Made by a program: the position numbers and the translations under genes. Positions 1 through 11,999 of a stretch of 64,000 bases of DNA are shown one piece after another. The stretch covers positions 584,125 through 648,124 of the forward strand of contig VZRZ01002012.1 in NCBI GenBank assembly GCA_013398175.1, given 5' to 3'. Source of the stretch: Climacteris rufus. Taxonomy: Eukaryota > Chordata > Aves > Passeriformes > Climacteridae. Position 1 is the first letter of the stretch. Each line of letters starts with the position of its first letter. The notes below the pieces were generated by a model. That model saw only the letters and a program-made list of their open reading frames with translations. It did no database searches and was not told the DNA's origin.

Positions 1-3000
1 TGTGTGTCTTCATTTACAAAACTACTTATCTTCAGATCACCAAAAAAGAGGTTTCTAGTTCAAATGGACTAAAAAAGATCTGAGAAACTTGAGGACTTGT
101 AGTTTAACGCTTCATGTCAGATAAAAGTAAAGATGAAAACCTCCTATTCCTTTTTATGCAAATGATAAAACCACATTCTTCATGGACCCCAAGAAGAACA
201 GGAAGAAGGAAAGCATTTTGGAAAATCATGCCTTCTAATGAATAGAAAAATAGAGGATGATCAAAAACATTAAAGACTGGTAAGAAAATAAGATGTACTC
301 TTTCTTCATGTTGATTTTCATTACCACATCTTCCATATTGACTCATCAGTCATGGCTAAACATAGTTTATACAATTGAACTGAAATACCTTCTAGCTCTT
401 AAGAGCGAGAGACTCATCCATGGTCTTTTTTATTTGACAAGTGAATACTCGGTCAGCACCTTAGGTTTTAGTGTATTTCCAGCTCAGTGGCCAGGCTCTA
501 ATTTCCTCTGCCATTTTACCTTATCTCTCTGTTTTTCAAAATAATATTTCTGCCTATACATACCACTGCAATTCTTTGCTGATCCACTTTTTCAGCAGCA
601 TTCTTATTTCACACAGGCAAGTTAACACCATTACTCTCACCCAGAAAGGGTCTATTTTGCTGTAGAATTTCGAGGACATTAGTGTTGGTTCCTGAACTAA
701 AGGTGAATGCAAGTAACAGGAGTAGAAAGTGAGGATGGAAACATTCCTAATTCACAGGATGAGGGAATTCCAGCCTGCCCCTTCTTCCACAGCACTTTTA
801 AGGTTGCTCTAGGAGCTGCCAGAGCCTGGTTGCAGTGGGAGTAGCAGTGCACTTGTATATGGTTACAGAACAGGTATGTAGAGGAGTCAACACTATTTCT
901 AGGTGAAGTGAAGGGTGCAGTATTGAATCAAATGTGTCTTACCTCAGGAATTTATATAGATGGCAGCTACGTATAGGAAATAGATATTTACCAAGCAGCT
1001 AATTAGAATACTCCTCAAAATAAACAAGAATAACAACTAGTCATTATTGTAATTATTCATTTCTGTGCCAGTCACTTTGCCTTCTCAGAGTACATTAATG
1101 TACTTTAGGGATGGCAAGCACAGCTGAACAATCATCATATTGCACCTGAAATTACTGAAGCACGAAAATGAACACAGTATGTACATTGATGGCTCTGCAA
1201 TAGCAGTATGAAGTTATTACTGAAAGCTGACAAACTAAATGCTGTCATATGTCAAAGTCTGTCATCCTTTGGAAAGATATGCATAATATGTATACAAACT
1301 GCAGCTTTATGTCTAGATAATAAATGCATTAACCATATAGGTTCAAATATCTGGTCCATGTGCAAATGTCTGAATGTCCAACAACTGAGTACATACATGT
1401 TCTGTCCAGAACAGAGGTATATATATGTTTGAAGTGTTTCAAGGATTGGCAGTTGCACTACTTCTCTCACATTCCACATTTCTTATATGTGTATGATTTA
1501 TTAAAAAAATATAGAGATGGAAGTTATCTCCAAGTATACAGTTTTAGAATTGAGCAACTCCGTGGTGTGGGAAGACCCATTAATTGCACTTTGCACTCCT
1601 CCAGGAGCAGCTTTTGAGTAAATGAGTGACCAGGTATTTTTACCACAACCATCTATTGTTCTGTGGAAAGCTGATCTTTAACTCCCCACAGCCAACTACC
1701 GTTCATGAAGAAAATCCCATCATTAAGCTTTCTGTGACAAATTTTTGTGTTTTGTGTATGCAAGGCCAACATTGCAAATGGAACATTTTTTACCATTGCA
1801 AAATTAAAGATTTTACAGTGATTCTCATTAAAAGTGCAAGCATATACTGCAGTACTGTAAAAACTGGCTATTGATAAATGTTAACTTCAAACCTCAGTTA
1901 CTCTAATATTTGAACAAAGAGATATAGGCAAAAATGTACCTGCATTCTATTAAGCAAAATGTGATGATTCCAGAGAATCATTACAGGATAACAAAGAAAG
2001 GCAACAGAAACATTTTTATGATCATGAAAAGGTCATAATAAGTATTTTTCACAGGTCTTTTATCACTTTTCCTTTGACAATGTAACTGCCTAACTGAAGT
2101 TGCATAACTTCAGCAGACCCATATAAAACAAACATGTCATGTCAACAAATGACAGCCACCCACCAGCAAACACTGTGATAGATCAGAAATAATACAAGAG
2201 TAGGATGAATCCCTATGGCATTCCCAAATTAAACCCACAAAATATTGACTGGGAGCAATTTGGAACAACCACCTGGTCTCAGTATATTAAGATTTTAAAA
2301 TCTGATCATAACTGAGCTGAATAAGTGCACCATATGTTTTGCAGGTGTAGCCATATCCCAGAAATACACTTGAAAAGAGATATAGTAGTACTTAGTTGAC
2401 GGTTTTGTGGCATTGGGAAAAATGGCAGGAAAACTGTAGACATATTTGAAACCACTCTTCACCCTTCTCTTCTGGTAAGATTTTTAATATTTTCCCTTTT
2501 TCATATAAGAGGACAATTCATTGTGTAGTATATCAAGATGGAATATACATTTTAATATCAGACAAAAGATGTATGAGCCCAACGTGACTTCAGTTTCTAA
2601 AATTTCTTAGACTCATCTGGAAATGTCTCCTGTTACTTAATTAACCGAAACTCTTAAACATACTTGTACTGAGGCCAGTGCGTGTGATTTGATCCAAAAA
2701 ATAATGAAGAGGAGGGGAAAATACAGAAAATGTTTTCCACATAAAACTACCAAACACTATTTGTTGATCCTTAATCACACCACTGAAAAAAAGGACCGTC
2801 ATTTACTCCAAGAGCTCATTTGCCCTGTGTTAAAAGCCCTGTTACTCTCTCAGGTCCCAATGGAGAGATATCCCAGTATCTCTTTGCCTCCACAATAATG
2901 CTGGCTGAAATGTGTGACAACATTTGACAACTTTACAACCTCCTGGAACATGGCATACATTTATCTTTACACATACCAAGCCCCAGTGGGCAGTCCTGTG

Positions 3001-3300
3001 AGACTGTGGACAGAAAAGTGCTCTGGGCATCTTTTCGTTCTCAAAAGAAGAAATTTTCCCATTCTCAAAAGAAGAGGAAGGCTATTCCTTTAAACCCCAT
3101 ACACGCCATGAAGTGCACTTCTAACAAACATGACAGGTATAAGATGAGGAGGCAGCCCCCACCAGTATTAATGACTATTTCTCACAAGGTGTTTAGAACA
3201 TAAAGGAACAAATTTCTGGCATCAAGAAATTAAGAGGACAAAACAGCACTCAGCCTCACCCCCATGCCCACACGACACCTTCATAGTCTGGGAGGAGAAG
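1..3300. other. Unique AT-rich non-coding sequence
   Basis: I see no gene here. Open frames are below about 90 codons, occur on both strands and have no recognisable motif. The only internal structure noted is a 24-bp-period duplication near 3038-3074, listed separately. The stretch could be intergenic or intronic. Confidence 0.6.
3038..3074. repeat. Two-copy tandem repeat, 24-bp period
   Basis: The 13-mer TTCTCAAAAGAAG occurs at 3038-3050 and again at 3062-3074. This is probably a small replication-slippage duplication, with no function implied. Confidence 0.6.
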
Positions 3301-3690
3301 AATCACAGAATGGGTCGGGTTGGAAGGTACCACAGTGGGTCACTGATCCAACCTCCCTGCTCAAGCAGGGTCATCCTTGAATGCATTGCAGAGGATTACA
3401 TCCAGACAGCTCTTGAATATCTCCAGAGAGGGAGACATCACAACCCCTCTTAGCAACCTGTTTCAGTGCATGGTCACCTGCACAGTAAAGAAGTTCTTCC
3501 TCATGTTCAGGTGGAACTTTCTGTGTATCAGTTTCTGCCCATTTCCTCTTGTCCTATTGCTTGGCACCACCAAGAAGAGCCTGATTCTACCCTCTTGGCA
3601 CCCTCTCTTCAGGTATTTCCATATATTAAAAAGGTACCCCTCAGTCTTCTCAAGGTTAAACAGGCCCATCTGTCTCAGCTTTTCCTCATA
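3301..3690 (-). mobile_element. CR1 LINE 3' fragment (minus)
   Basis: On the plus strand the block opens with AATCACAGAATGGGTCGGGT and then TGGAAGG, the reverse complement of an avian CR1 3' tail. Reading the minus strand, 3669-3463 encodes residues typical of the end of CR1 ORF2: an LFNLEKTEGYLF-like start, then SNRTRGNGQKL, then an LNMRKNFFTV stretch. These match the C-terminal region after the reverse transcriptase core. The element is 5'-truncated (5' end on the right, near 3690), as is usual for CR1. No frame continues beyond this piece, so it is a dead copy. The overlapping plus-strand open frames at 3377-3691 and 3466-3906 are shadows of it. Confidence 0.93.
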
Positions 3691-6600
3691 AGAAAGAAAG
3701 GGAGAGAGAGCAGAAAGAGGCTCACTGGCCTCGCCAAATTAGGTGACTGTCAGCAATGCTGTATCACAAAAGCACTGTGGCATATCATTTCAGTTCACAG
3801 AAATAAGCTGCATTTAAACTGGAAATACATGAAAGTATTCTCAAGAAGGAAGCAGTTGGTTAAGCTGTTGATTAATATTTGTAATTTTTCTGAAGCTTTT
3901 ATTTAGTTACTTAAAATAAACTCCTACGCATATCCTGCCCAAGCTGCTCTATCAGTGAGGAGCGAGTTTGCCATCAGGTTTTCTCTGCCAGTCATGAAAT
4001 TGCTCTGTTAAATCCCCATGCTGGTGTGGAAAGAAGAGCCTGCTCCCAAGCCTCTGAGCATGGTCTCTCTGCTCTCTCCTTGTGGTCACAAGCCTTTTAA
4101 GCTGACACTGGTTTTCCCTTTGGAGGTGAAAGCATTCCTGCACCATGTGATAGGCTACTAAATTTGCCTAGGAGCTGACAGAAGAGCCAAGCTTATCAAC
4201 TGGTTATATTTTCTCTTTCCCACTAAATTTTCACACGTCAAATTCCAGCTGAAAAGCAGGGAACGTGCAAATCTGCAAAATTTCACAGGAAGGAGATGCG
4301 AACCGTAGAGATTAATGCACAAACAGTCACAAAATGCATTTTTAACTGTAAAACTACTTACAACCCTATGCCAGGTCCTCCCATTAGTGATCCAGTGTAC
4401 AGTTATTACAGCACTTTCACTTAATCAAAATTATGTAATTCCATAAATTTGCAGTTTAGACATTTTAAGTGCAGAAGCTGGAGACATTTTAGGCATGGGT
4501 GTGCCTTTTAACACTGATGCTTCTGCTTCATTTCTGCAAAATAGCATCCTGCAGCCTGTACTGTTTTTCATCCATGTCTATCTCCCAATGACTGTTTTTA
4601 GCCCATCAACAATATTTCGAGATGACCCATTGGATCAACATCAATTTATGTCTCTTTTTTCTTCTTTTGTTAGGCACTGCTCTCTGTAAAATGGAGTATT
4701 CAGAAGCATCTTTTATGCATTTGGCTATTTATGTCGATTGCAACATGACCAACCCATCTAACCAGTACTGTATTTATCACTACACATTGTTAACTAATAG
4801 AATTTCATTGTTTTGGACTAAACATTGATGTTAAATGCTGTTTTTCCAGATATATGCCATGAATGTACATCCTCAAAACATTAAAATAAGTTTTAGAGTT
4901 TTGTAGCAAAGTCACAGAAATTCTGTAAATGTTTCATTACGCCATTTTAATACAAATCTCCTCATTGTGCCATTTTTATGCTTTCATTTTAATTTCTGGT
5001 GAGCAATAGGATGTATCTTTGTCTTTTGTTTGGTCATCAAATGTTTGCTCTGAAGAAATCATGTAGCACCTCTCAAGTATGTTAGTATTGTAAAATAAAA
5101 TTAAGATGTGTGCAATAACTTGTGTGAAAACCTAGTTGCTTATTTTTTCCTATAAGTATATTCTTATATAAAGAAACAACTGCAAGAAAAAAGCTACCAC
5201 TTGGTGGAAGATCTGTAAACAACATATTGAATGCAGAATCTTGAAACACAGGATCTGTGCAGCCTTTAATTCCCCAAAGGATTTATTTCTGAGGAAAATC
5301 TACAGCTCAGAATACAATGGAATCAGAGGTTGATCATCTCCAAGCTAGATATACCTTGTAATCCAAATTGGATGACTGATGCTGATCCTTCCCCACCCCT
5401 CCCTGGATAGGTAAACATACACAAGAAGGTTTTTTAATCCCTTTCTATAACATCTTTTTTCCTGATCTCCATTCTATCTCAATATGCCACAACATTCTCA
5501 GAGGCCTTTTATTTTAAAACTACTGCTTTGAATGTCTATGCTTTCTCGTTTGTCCACCTCAAAAAATATCTTAAAAAAAGTCAGGTTTTTTTTTCTTTGC
5601 TCACCGAAATAAATGAAAAATAATCTTTCAATATCTCATGTTTGATATGCAGCAGAATTACTGTTTTATTGGCAGAACTTCCTACAATGGGAAGGGCCAG
5701 CACAGGCCATTTCAGTATTTATAAAAATCTATTCTAATGAATTTCTTCCAGGCAGAATTAAGGTGGCAAATACTGTAAACACAGAATGAAAGCTAAAGTG
5801 AAAGCCACTTCTGTGCTGATATCTCTAACCAGGACATTTAAAAATACAGTGGAATGGAGTGAAAATAAAGCTTAAGAGTGGAAAAGTTTATTTGAGAACA
5901 CAAATGTGGAAAGACTGTTGCAGAAAATTAAGCTAGTAGCTCACAAAAACATGAAAAGGTTATAGCTGGAAAAGCAGGTGGGGAAACCTTTCTACAGGAG
6001 CATCCTGGTGTATTCTAAAGTACACAATTATGCCAGGTACAAAGAAACCTCTGGTGGTACAATAGTGCTGAGAGCTGCACACATGGCTTAGGTACTACTG
6101 ATTAAAGATCATGTTCATCAGATGTCTTCCCACACAAAAGTAACCAGAGGCAACCTTCTAGGTGACAAGATACTGAAATCTTGGCTGTATGATAAGCAAA
6201 TTTCAGTTTGCTTGAACTGTGTGTGTTCTCGATCTTTACATAAATGTTTGGATTAATTATCAGCTAACATAATGAAATTTGACCATAACTGTATAATTTT
6301 ATTTGCAGTAATCTTAAAAAGTTAGTAGCCCAGATTTCAAACAACAGAAATTAAATTTGATTCTAAATTGTAATACTGCTCTAGTTCTTCACCATAAGCC
6401 AAAATCAATCTTAAATCAGCTTACCCTAAATGTTAACATCTGCTGAAAATACACCACCAGGATTTGTCTTTCTCACTTTCTAACTCTGCCTAAATACAAT
6501 AATTATTTAGAAGAATAAGATCAGCTATGTGTATTGGATTAGAGTTATAAAAAATAATGTGGAATTTCTCTCCCAATTTCAAATTTAGATGTACAGAATA

Positions 6601-8943
6601 TCCCAGAGATCCATTTTGTTCATCAGAATATGACATCAGATTCTGTAGTCTGTTGTCAGCTGTTTAAAGCCAGAAAAAGACAAACTGGCACTACTTAATA
6701 GGGACTGCATATTCCAAATCATACTAGACTTTCTCAGAAAACTTGCTTTTATCCTTTGTGTAGTAAGCTATATGTGATTTATACTTTTAAATCATTGTCA
6801 TTTCCTTCTCTTAAATGAACTTATGAACTTCACTTGCCATTTTAATACTACGAGTGGCCATGAAATTCCAGTTCAACAAAAACAACTGTAATTTTAGTAC
6901 CAAAAATCTCCCAACATCTAGTTTTGATGTTATAGAATTCTGTTATTTCCTTGAAAATATCCTGTTTTGTAGCTTCTAGTCAAAAAGCATAGAATTTTGC
7001 TTATCAGAAACATGACATCAGCTAATATGGTTTATTCAGCTCAGATTCAGAGCTCTGGTTTAATCCTCTAAAATAACCAAGATACTGTACTATCTTACTG
7101 TGCGAGATTTAAAACCACTAAGTAATAAGAATGAAGTACAAGTTATCTTTTTGATATTCTGTATCATTATGCTGGGCAGTACAAGGCTCTAAAACAACAA
7201 CCGGATACTGATATTATTACCTAAAATCCTATTTTGTAAAAGTGAAGTGGAAGATTGTTTTGATTTGCTATGAAGTTCATTCACAGCATCCAGACATTTA
7301 TGAAACTACTGTCTGTAATTTGGTGAAAAAAAACATGTATTCTGAGAATACATTTTGACCTAAAGTTTGTATCAACTGCTAATATAAATACATTTATAAA
7401 TTCCAGGGCAGAAGTCTACTTAGCAGCTCACAATCAAGAAAATCTCTATTAAAAATGTATGGGAAGAAAAGGAAACATAGCTTCCTGCATGAAATCTACT
7501 TTGGCTTCAGTCACTTGATATTTGTTTGTTCTCTGTGTGCTGAACAAAATTACTGAAGCACACAGAAATGACACTTGGGTGCAATGGAATGACAGATTAA
7601 ATGAGTAAATGGAAGACTTGGAGCTTCCTCCAAAGGGAAAAAATAAGCTACTTAATACTTTCAAAGCCTTTTCAAGTATCAACTTTTTCTGCAAATCAAG
7701 AAAGTAATTATTTAGCGAACCAACTTGAGTTTCTTAAAAATGCAGAGAATATGAGGGAAAAGAGTGGGACATGGGACTTGTTTAGTTCACCAACATCTGT
7801 GGCTGCCTTCATAAACACCTGATTGTAACCCAGAGCTACATAAGTCTTTTGTTCATGTAAGGGAACACAAGTTGCATCACCAGCTGATGCACCAGAATGC
7901 TTTTCTGTTGCACCATAGAAGGAACCACTAACTGTGCTTCACCTCCAGACACTAAATATATAATACATTTCACCATAGCTTTGGGGACCCTTATAAAGCA
8001 CACTAAAAGAAGAGTAAAATTTAATTTAAATCAGACTGCAGACTCATACCAATTTAAAATTTCTGTAGGTATTAAAGACAAATTGCAATATCTCAATACA
8101 AATACAGGTGTTTGTTGCAAATACCTATGTAATATTCACTAGTGAGAGCACAGAGCTGAAACTCAAACACTTATCCCTGAATTAAAGAATCTTATTTGAC
8201 TAATTTTCCATTTTAGCATTTCACAACGGATGATTTATAATATATTATTATTTCTCAGTTTCAATTCATTTTTTCTGTTTTCTCTTAGGATACATTTTAT
8301 AGATATATGTTACTGAAACTACTGTTCTGTTTTCAATTTATAAATCATGTCCTTCATAAAAAAAACCCAACAAATTTAAACCCTTACCTCTGAGCATAAA
8401 AAGACAAATTGCAACTTAGAATGAATCAGAATTATTAATTTACTGTAGGTAAGCACCATTTGGATTGTAGTCTTCTGGTGTCATTTAAAGCAACTGTTTT
8501 GAAAGAAAAGGAGATGATAGTGTCAAGGTCAACAACACATGCAAGAAATGACCTTTTTCTGAAAGAAAGTATATCTATGTCTTTTGTATAACACAAGAAA
8601 ATTAATATATTGTCACACTTTAGTTGACAGAAAATTTGCAGGGAATAGAAGGCATAGGTGTAGTACTGTGGAGCAAATGTGAAAAAAGCAAAAACTAAAG
8701 ACAGAGAAGAATAGCAGAAAGAAGTCCTGACACACTTCTTCACACAACTGGATCTCCCACACTCGCAGAAAACCGCACCTTCAGTAGAAATATTAACATG
8801 AAGCAACATTTCCTCATAGCCAAAAGCAAGGAGAAACTGTCAATACGTGAGGGCTCACTCACACAGGTTAGAAAATGCTGACACATGTTAAGGACAACCT
8901 CTAGCTGAGCACAGACTTTCCTGAGGCAGACAGGCCTGACTTC
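3691..8943. other. Unique AT-rich non-coding sequence
   Basis: I found no gene and no repeat I can name. Open frames are short and lack family motifs. Parts such as 5640-5860 have the even, non-repetitive texture seen in conserved non-coding DNA, but that is only an impression. Confidence 0.55.
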
Positions 8944-9118
8944 CCCTATGAAGAATGGCTGAGAGTCGCGGTTGTCCAGCAAGGCCTGCAGTGACAGGAC
9001 AAGGGGCAACAGTTCTAAACTGAAAGATGGTAAATTCAGATTGGACACAAGGAAGACATTTTTTGTGATGAAGGTGATGAGACTGTGGAACAAGCTGCAC
9101 ATAGTTGTGGAGGCCCTG
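8944..9118 (+). mobile_element. CR1 LINE fragment with internal deletion (plus)
   Basis: The left part (8944-8980) reads CCTATGAAGAATGGCTGAGA and then GTTGTCCAGC, matching the CR1 segment that encodes YEERLRELGLFSLE. It then jumps to 8990-9118, which carries GACAGGACAAGGGGCAACAG and continues with coding for a KLKDGKFRLDTRKTFFVMKV-like stretch followed by LWNKL. These two parts are normally separated by roughly 90 bases encoding the RRLRGDLIAVYNYLKGG region, so the copy has lost that interval. The usual 3' tail ending in repeated ATTCTATG is also missing. The minus-strand open frames across this stretch (8740-9151) are antisense shadows. It is an old, inactive copy. Confidence 0.8.
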
Positions 9119-11898
9119 TTGTAGATGTGTCATGATTTGTGGATGTCCCATGGCTTTGGAGCAGTATCTCTCATCGCATGCTTTGCCCTAGTCCTGTATT
9201 TTTCCCATGGTACCTTCTATTAATCATGACTGAAGACAGGATATGGCATAAGCAGCTAAATTACTTTTAACCTGATAAGATACTGCTGTTGTCATATTCT
9301 TAGCAATGTCAAGCCCCCATTCTATCAGACTGAACCATTCACTGTCACCATACCCCACCCTATTTCTCTCAGACTATCACAGTGAAGCCAGCTTTCTGTT
9401 GCAATAAAACAACTTGGTCTGCATGGTGAAGCAGGCAGAAATTCCTTTAACTGCTGTATTATAAAACACTTCACACCATGAAACCATACCTTCAAAATTC
9501 ACCAGCAACCAAAAGCCAAAGGTCAGGCAGCAGGAAACCAGGGGAGAAGTGTGACTGTACAAGTGTCCTCATACAGAGGTCGAAAACATAAACCCATGGT
9601 ACACAGGATAGGATTAAAAGGCAGCAATGGCATTTCAGGCAAGGAAATTGCCTGCTGTTTGTTCTTTTCTGCATTCAGAAAAATATGTTTTCTGCATCCT
9701 CTTTGCTAATAAACAGAAGATCATTAAAGTGATAGTTGACTCTCATAATCAATTTCACCTCCAAGCAGAGGAAGCTTGGCAAGGGCCCAAGTATTTCCCC
9801 GAGTAATTTTGCCATCAGGCAGCAGAACTTTCCAGAACATGAAGAATGATTCAGATAGAGTGTTCCATTAGAAGAAAGACATAAAAACAAGTAAAAAATC
9901 ACACAGCAAAGTAAATGAATAAAAACAAATAAATAACCAGCCTATTTTTAATTTTCTGGTTTTCCTTCTCATTTTAGACTGATGGTTTTCAATGGTGCTC
10001 TGTGCTTCAAATCTTTATCAGAGGAGTACAGTCCGTCATATAGTGAATACCCTTCTGTCAAGAAGTTCTTTTTCCTTAATGTTATTTCCCTAGATCTCCT
10101 TTGAGTTTTCTATGGAGTGAGCATCCTAGGATCTTACGTTTAAAAAGCCTTGGAAAACAGAAAAATGGTTGATTGACTTGCATCAGGCAGCAAATTATCA
10201 GGGACTGAAAACCAGCTAAGACTACACAATTTATATCAATTTATTTTGTTAAAATTTGATTCTGTCACTTTTCAGATTTGTTGTTCAAGTGCTGATAGAA
10301 AAACCCACAGGCAAAGCTGAACACACAATTCTGCCAGTTTTGTTCCATCACAATTACCTAATCAAATCTTTGCTCACTCATTCATCAATATTTTTCATCT
10401 TGTAATAAAGACACAGCTAAAACAGTACACCCAGAATCTTCTTCATCCCTACCTCCTGTTGAAAAACCCCAACAAACCCAGTTTGAACTCTGGGTATGTC
10501 ATAGCGAAAACTACAGTACAGTGAAGACAAGATCAATTTGCTGGTTCTTTACATAAGATTGACTAGCTAGTCTATAAAATGCTTATTTTAAGAAAAAAAT
10601 CCTAGCAAAGATTTCAAACATCAAAATGTGGATTTACTTTTTCTGACATGCAAAATATATCCTGTATATAAATACAACTTGGGCACATTGGAATACCCTT
10701 AGAAACAATAAACTCATGCACTACCATCCATAACAGAAGTGTACAACACTAATGAGTATATAAACTGTCACAAGCTTTCTGAAAGAGACTTGCAAATTCA
10801 GAACTGTTATATGGGTGAAAAATTATGAATGTTTCTCATGTCCAAGCACCTGACCCTAACTGGGACACTAAACTCTGGATTTCAAAATGACAAAAAATAA
10901 ACACTGTGGGAGGATTATGATACATACTTGGAGAGAATAAAAACTGTATCAGCTACTGCAAGAAAAAAATTACGAACGCAAGAGAATGGTTTGTCTCTGA
11001 CAACTACTCTACTTTGTAGTACGCTTTGCTATGACCTTTCTACAAATGCATTATTGCATAGATATGTTGGTTCAACATGAAAATGACACTAACATTGGTA
11101 ACAAGAAAATTTATCCCATTCAAATCAACATCAGCTTGGGGGATAAAGTGCAATTCACCACAAATACAGAATCAATCTGACTTTTAAAATAAACCTATTT
11201 TTTCTATAAGAACAAAAGCATTTTACTCTGATGCTCCTATAGGTCAGAATTTGTAAAACAGACACTAACCTGTGCGTTGCTGTAGCTTTCAATACATACT
11301 ACAGTCTTAAAGATCCTTAAACATATCAACATAATGTATTTTTTTATCTGTTTCTTAGCTGTGGTAACATAAAGAGATAAAGAGAGAAAATAACAGTCCT
11401 AACATAAAAAGTACAGAAATGAAAGATACGTATCAAAGTGGTGATAAGGGGCATATGCTCAAGGAAAGTGACTGAAAATACTAGACTGATCCCTCCAAAA
11501 CTGGTAACTTAAATATCATAACAGAGGACATCAAGATATGAAAGAGTTTAAGACTAGGGCGGGGATAAAGTTCAGGACATCATCAGATCCTGCTCTTATG
11601 CTACATATTTTTCTAAACTAAATGAAATTTATCTACAGCTTCATGTTTATAGGACTTGATGGAAAGAAGTCCAGTTCATTTTCCTAATTAGAACCAGGGA
11701 AATAAGGAGATGACTTCTTTATTAGAATTCACATCTGCAGACAGGACCTCTGTCACACCACCTGCCCTGCTGATTAGTAGGAATGTGCCCTGGCCCAAAG
11801 TAAAAAATGCCTCAAGGAATGTTTACACTGCATATGTGACAGAAGAATCTTGCAAAGATTCAGAGAAAAAAATGCTGCCACTAATTCAGCAGCACTTT
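9119..11898. other. Unique AT-rich non-coding sequence
   Basis: I see no gene or recognisable element. The minus-strand open frames at 9377-9902 are short and overlap each other in different frames with no motif. From 9900 to 11890 the sequence is A/T-rich and stop-dense on both strands. Confidence 0.55.
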
Positions 11899-11999
11899 TG
11901 AGCAGCCTGGTCTACTGGAAGGTGTCTCTGCTCATGGCAGGCAAACCGGAACTAGATGATCTTCAAGGTCCCTTCCAACCCAAAACATTCTATGATTCT
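11899..11999 (+). mobile_element. CR1 LINE 3' terminal fragment (plus)
   Basis: The block begins TGAGCAGCCTGGTCTACTGG, continues with GGTGTCTCTGCTCATGGCAG, then AACTAGATGATCTTCAAGGT, and ends in CCCTTCCAACCCAAAACATT plus CTATGATTCT. This is the classic last 100 bases of a chicken-type CR1, including the terminal short repeat. It is heavily 5'-truncated and non-coding. The plus-strand frames around it (11710-12062) are chance. Confidence 0.95.

Noticed and set aside
3466..3906. 146-codon open frame (plus)
   Set aside because: Its first half is the antisense of a CR1 fragment (3301-3690) and the rest runs into unique sequence.
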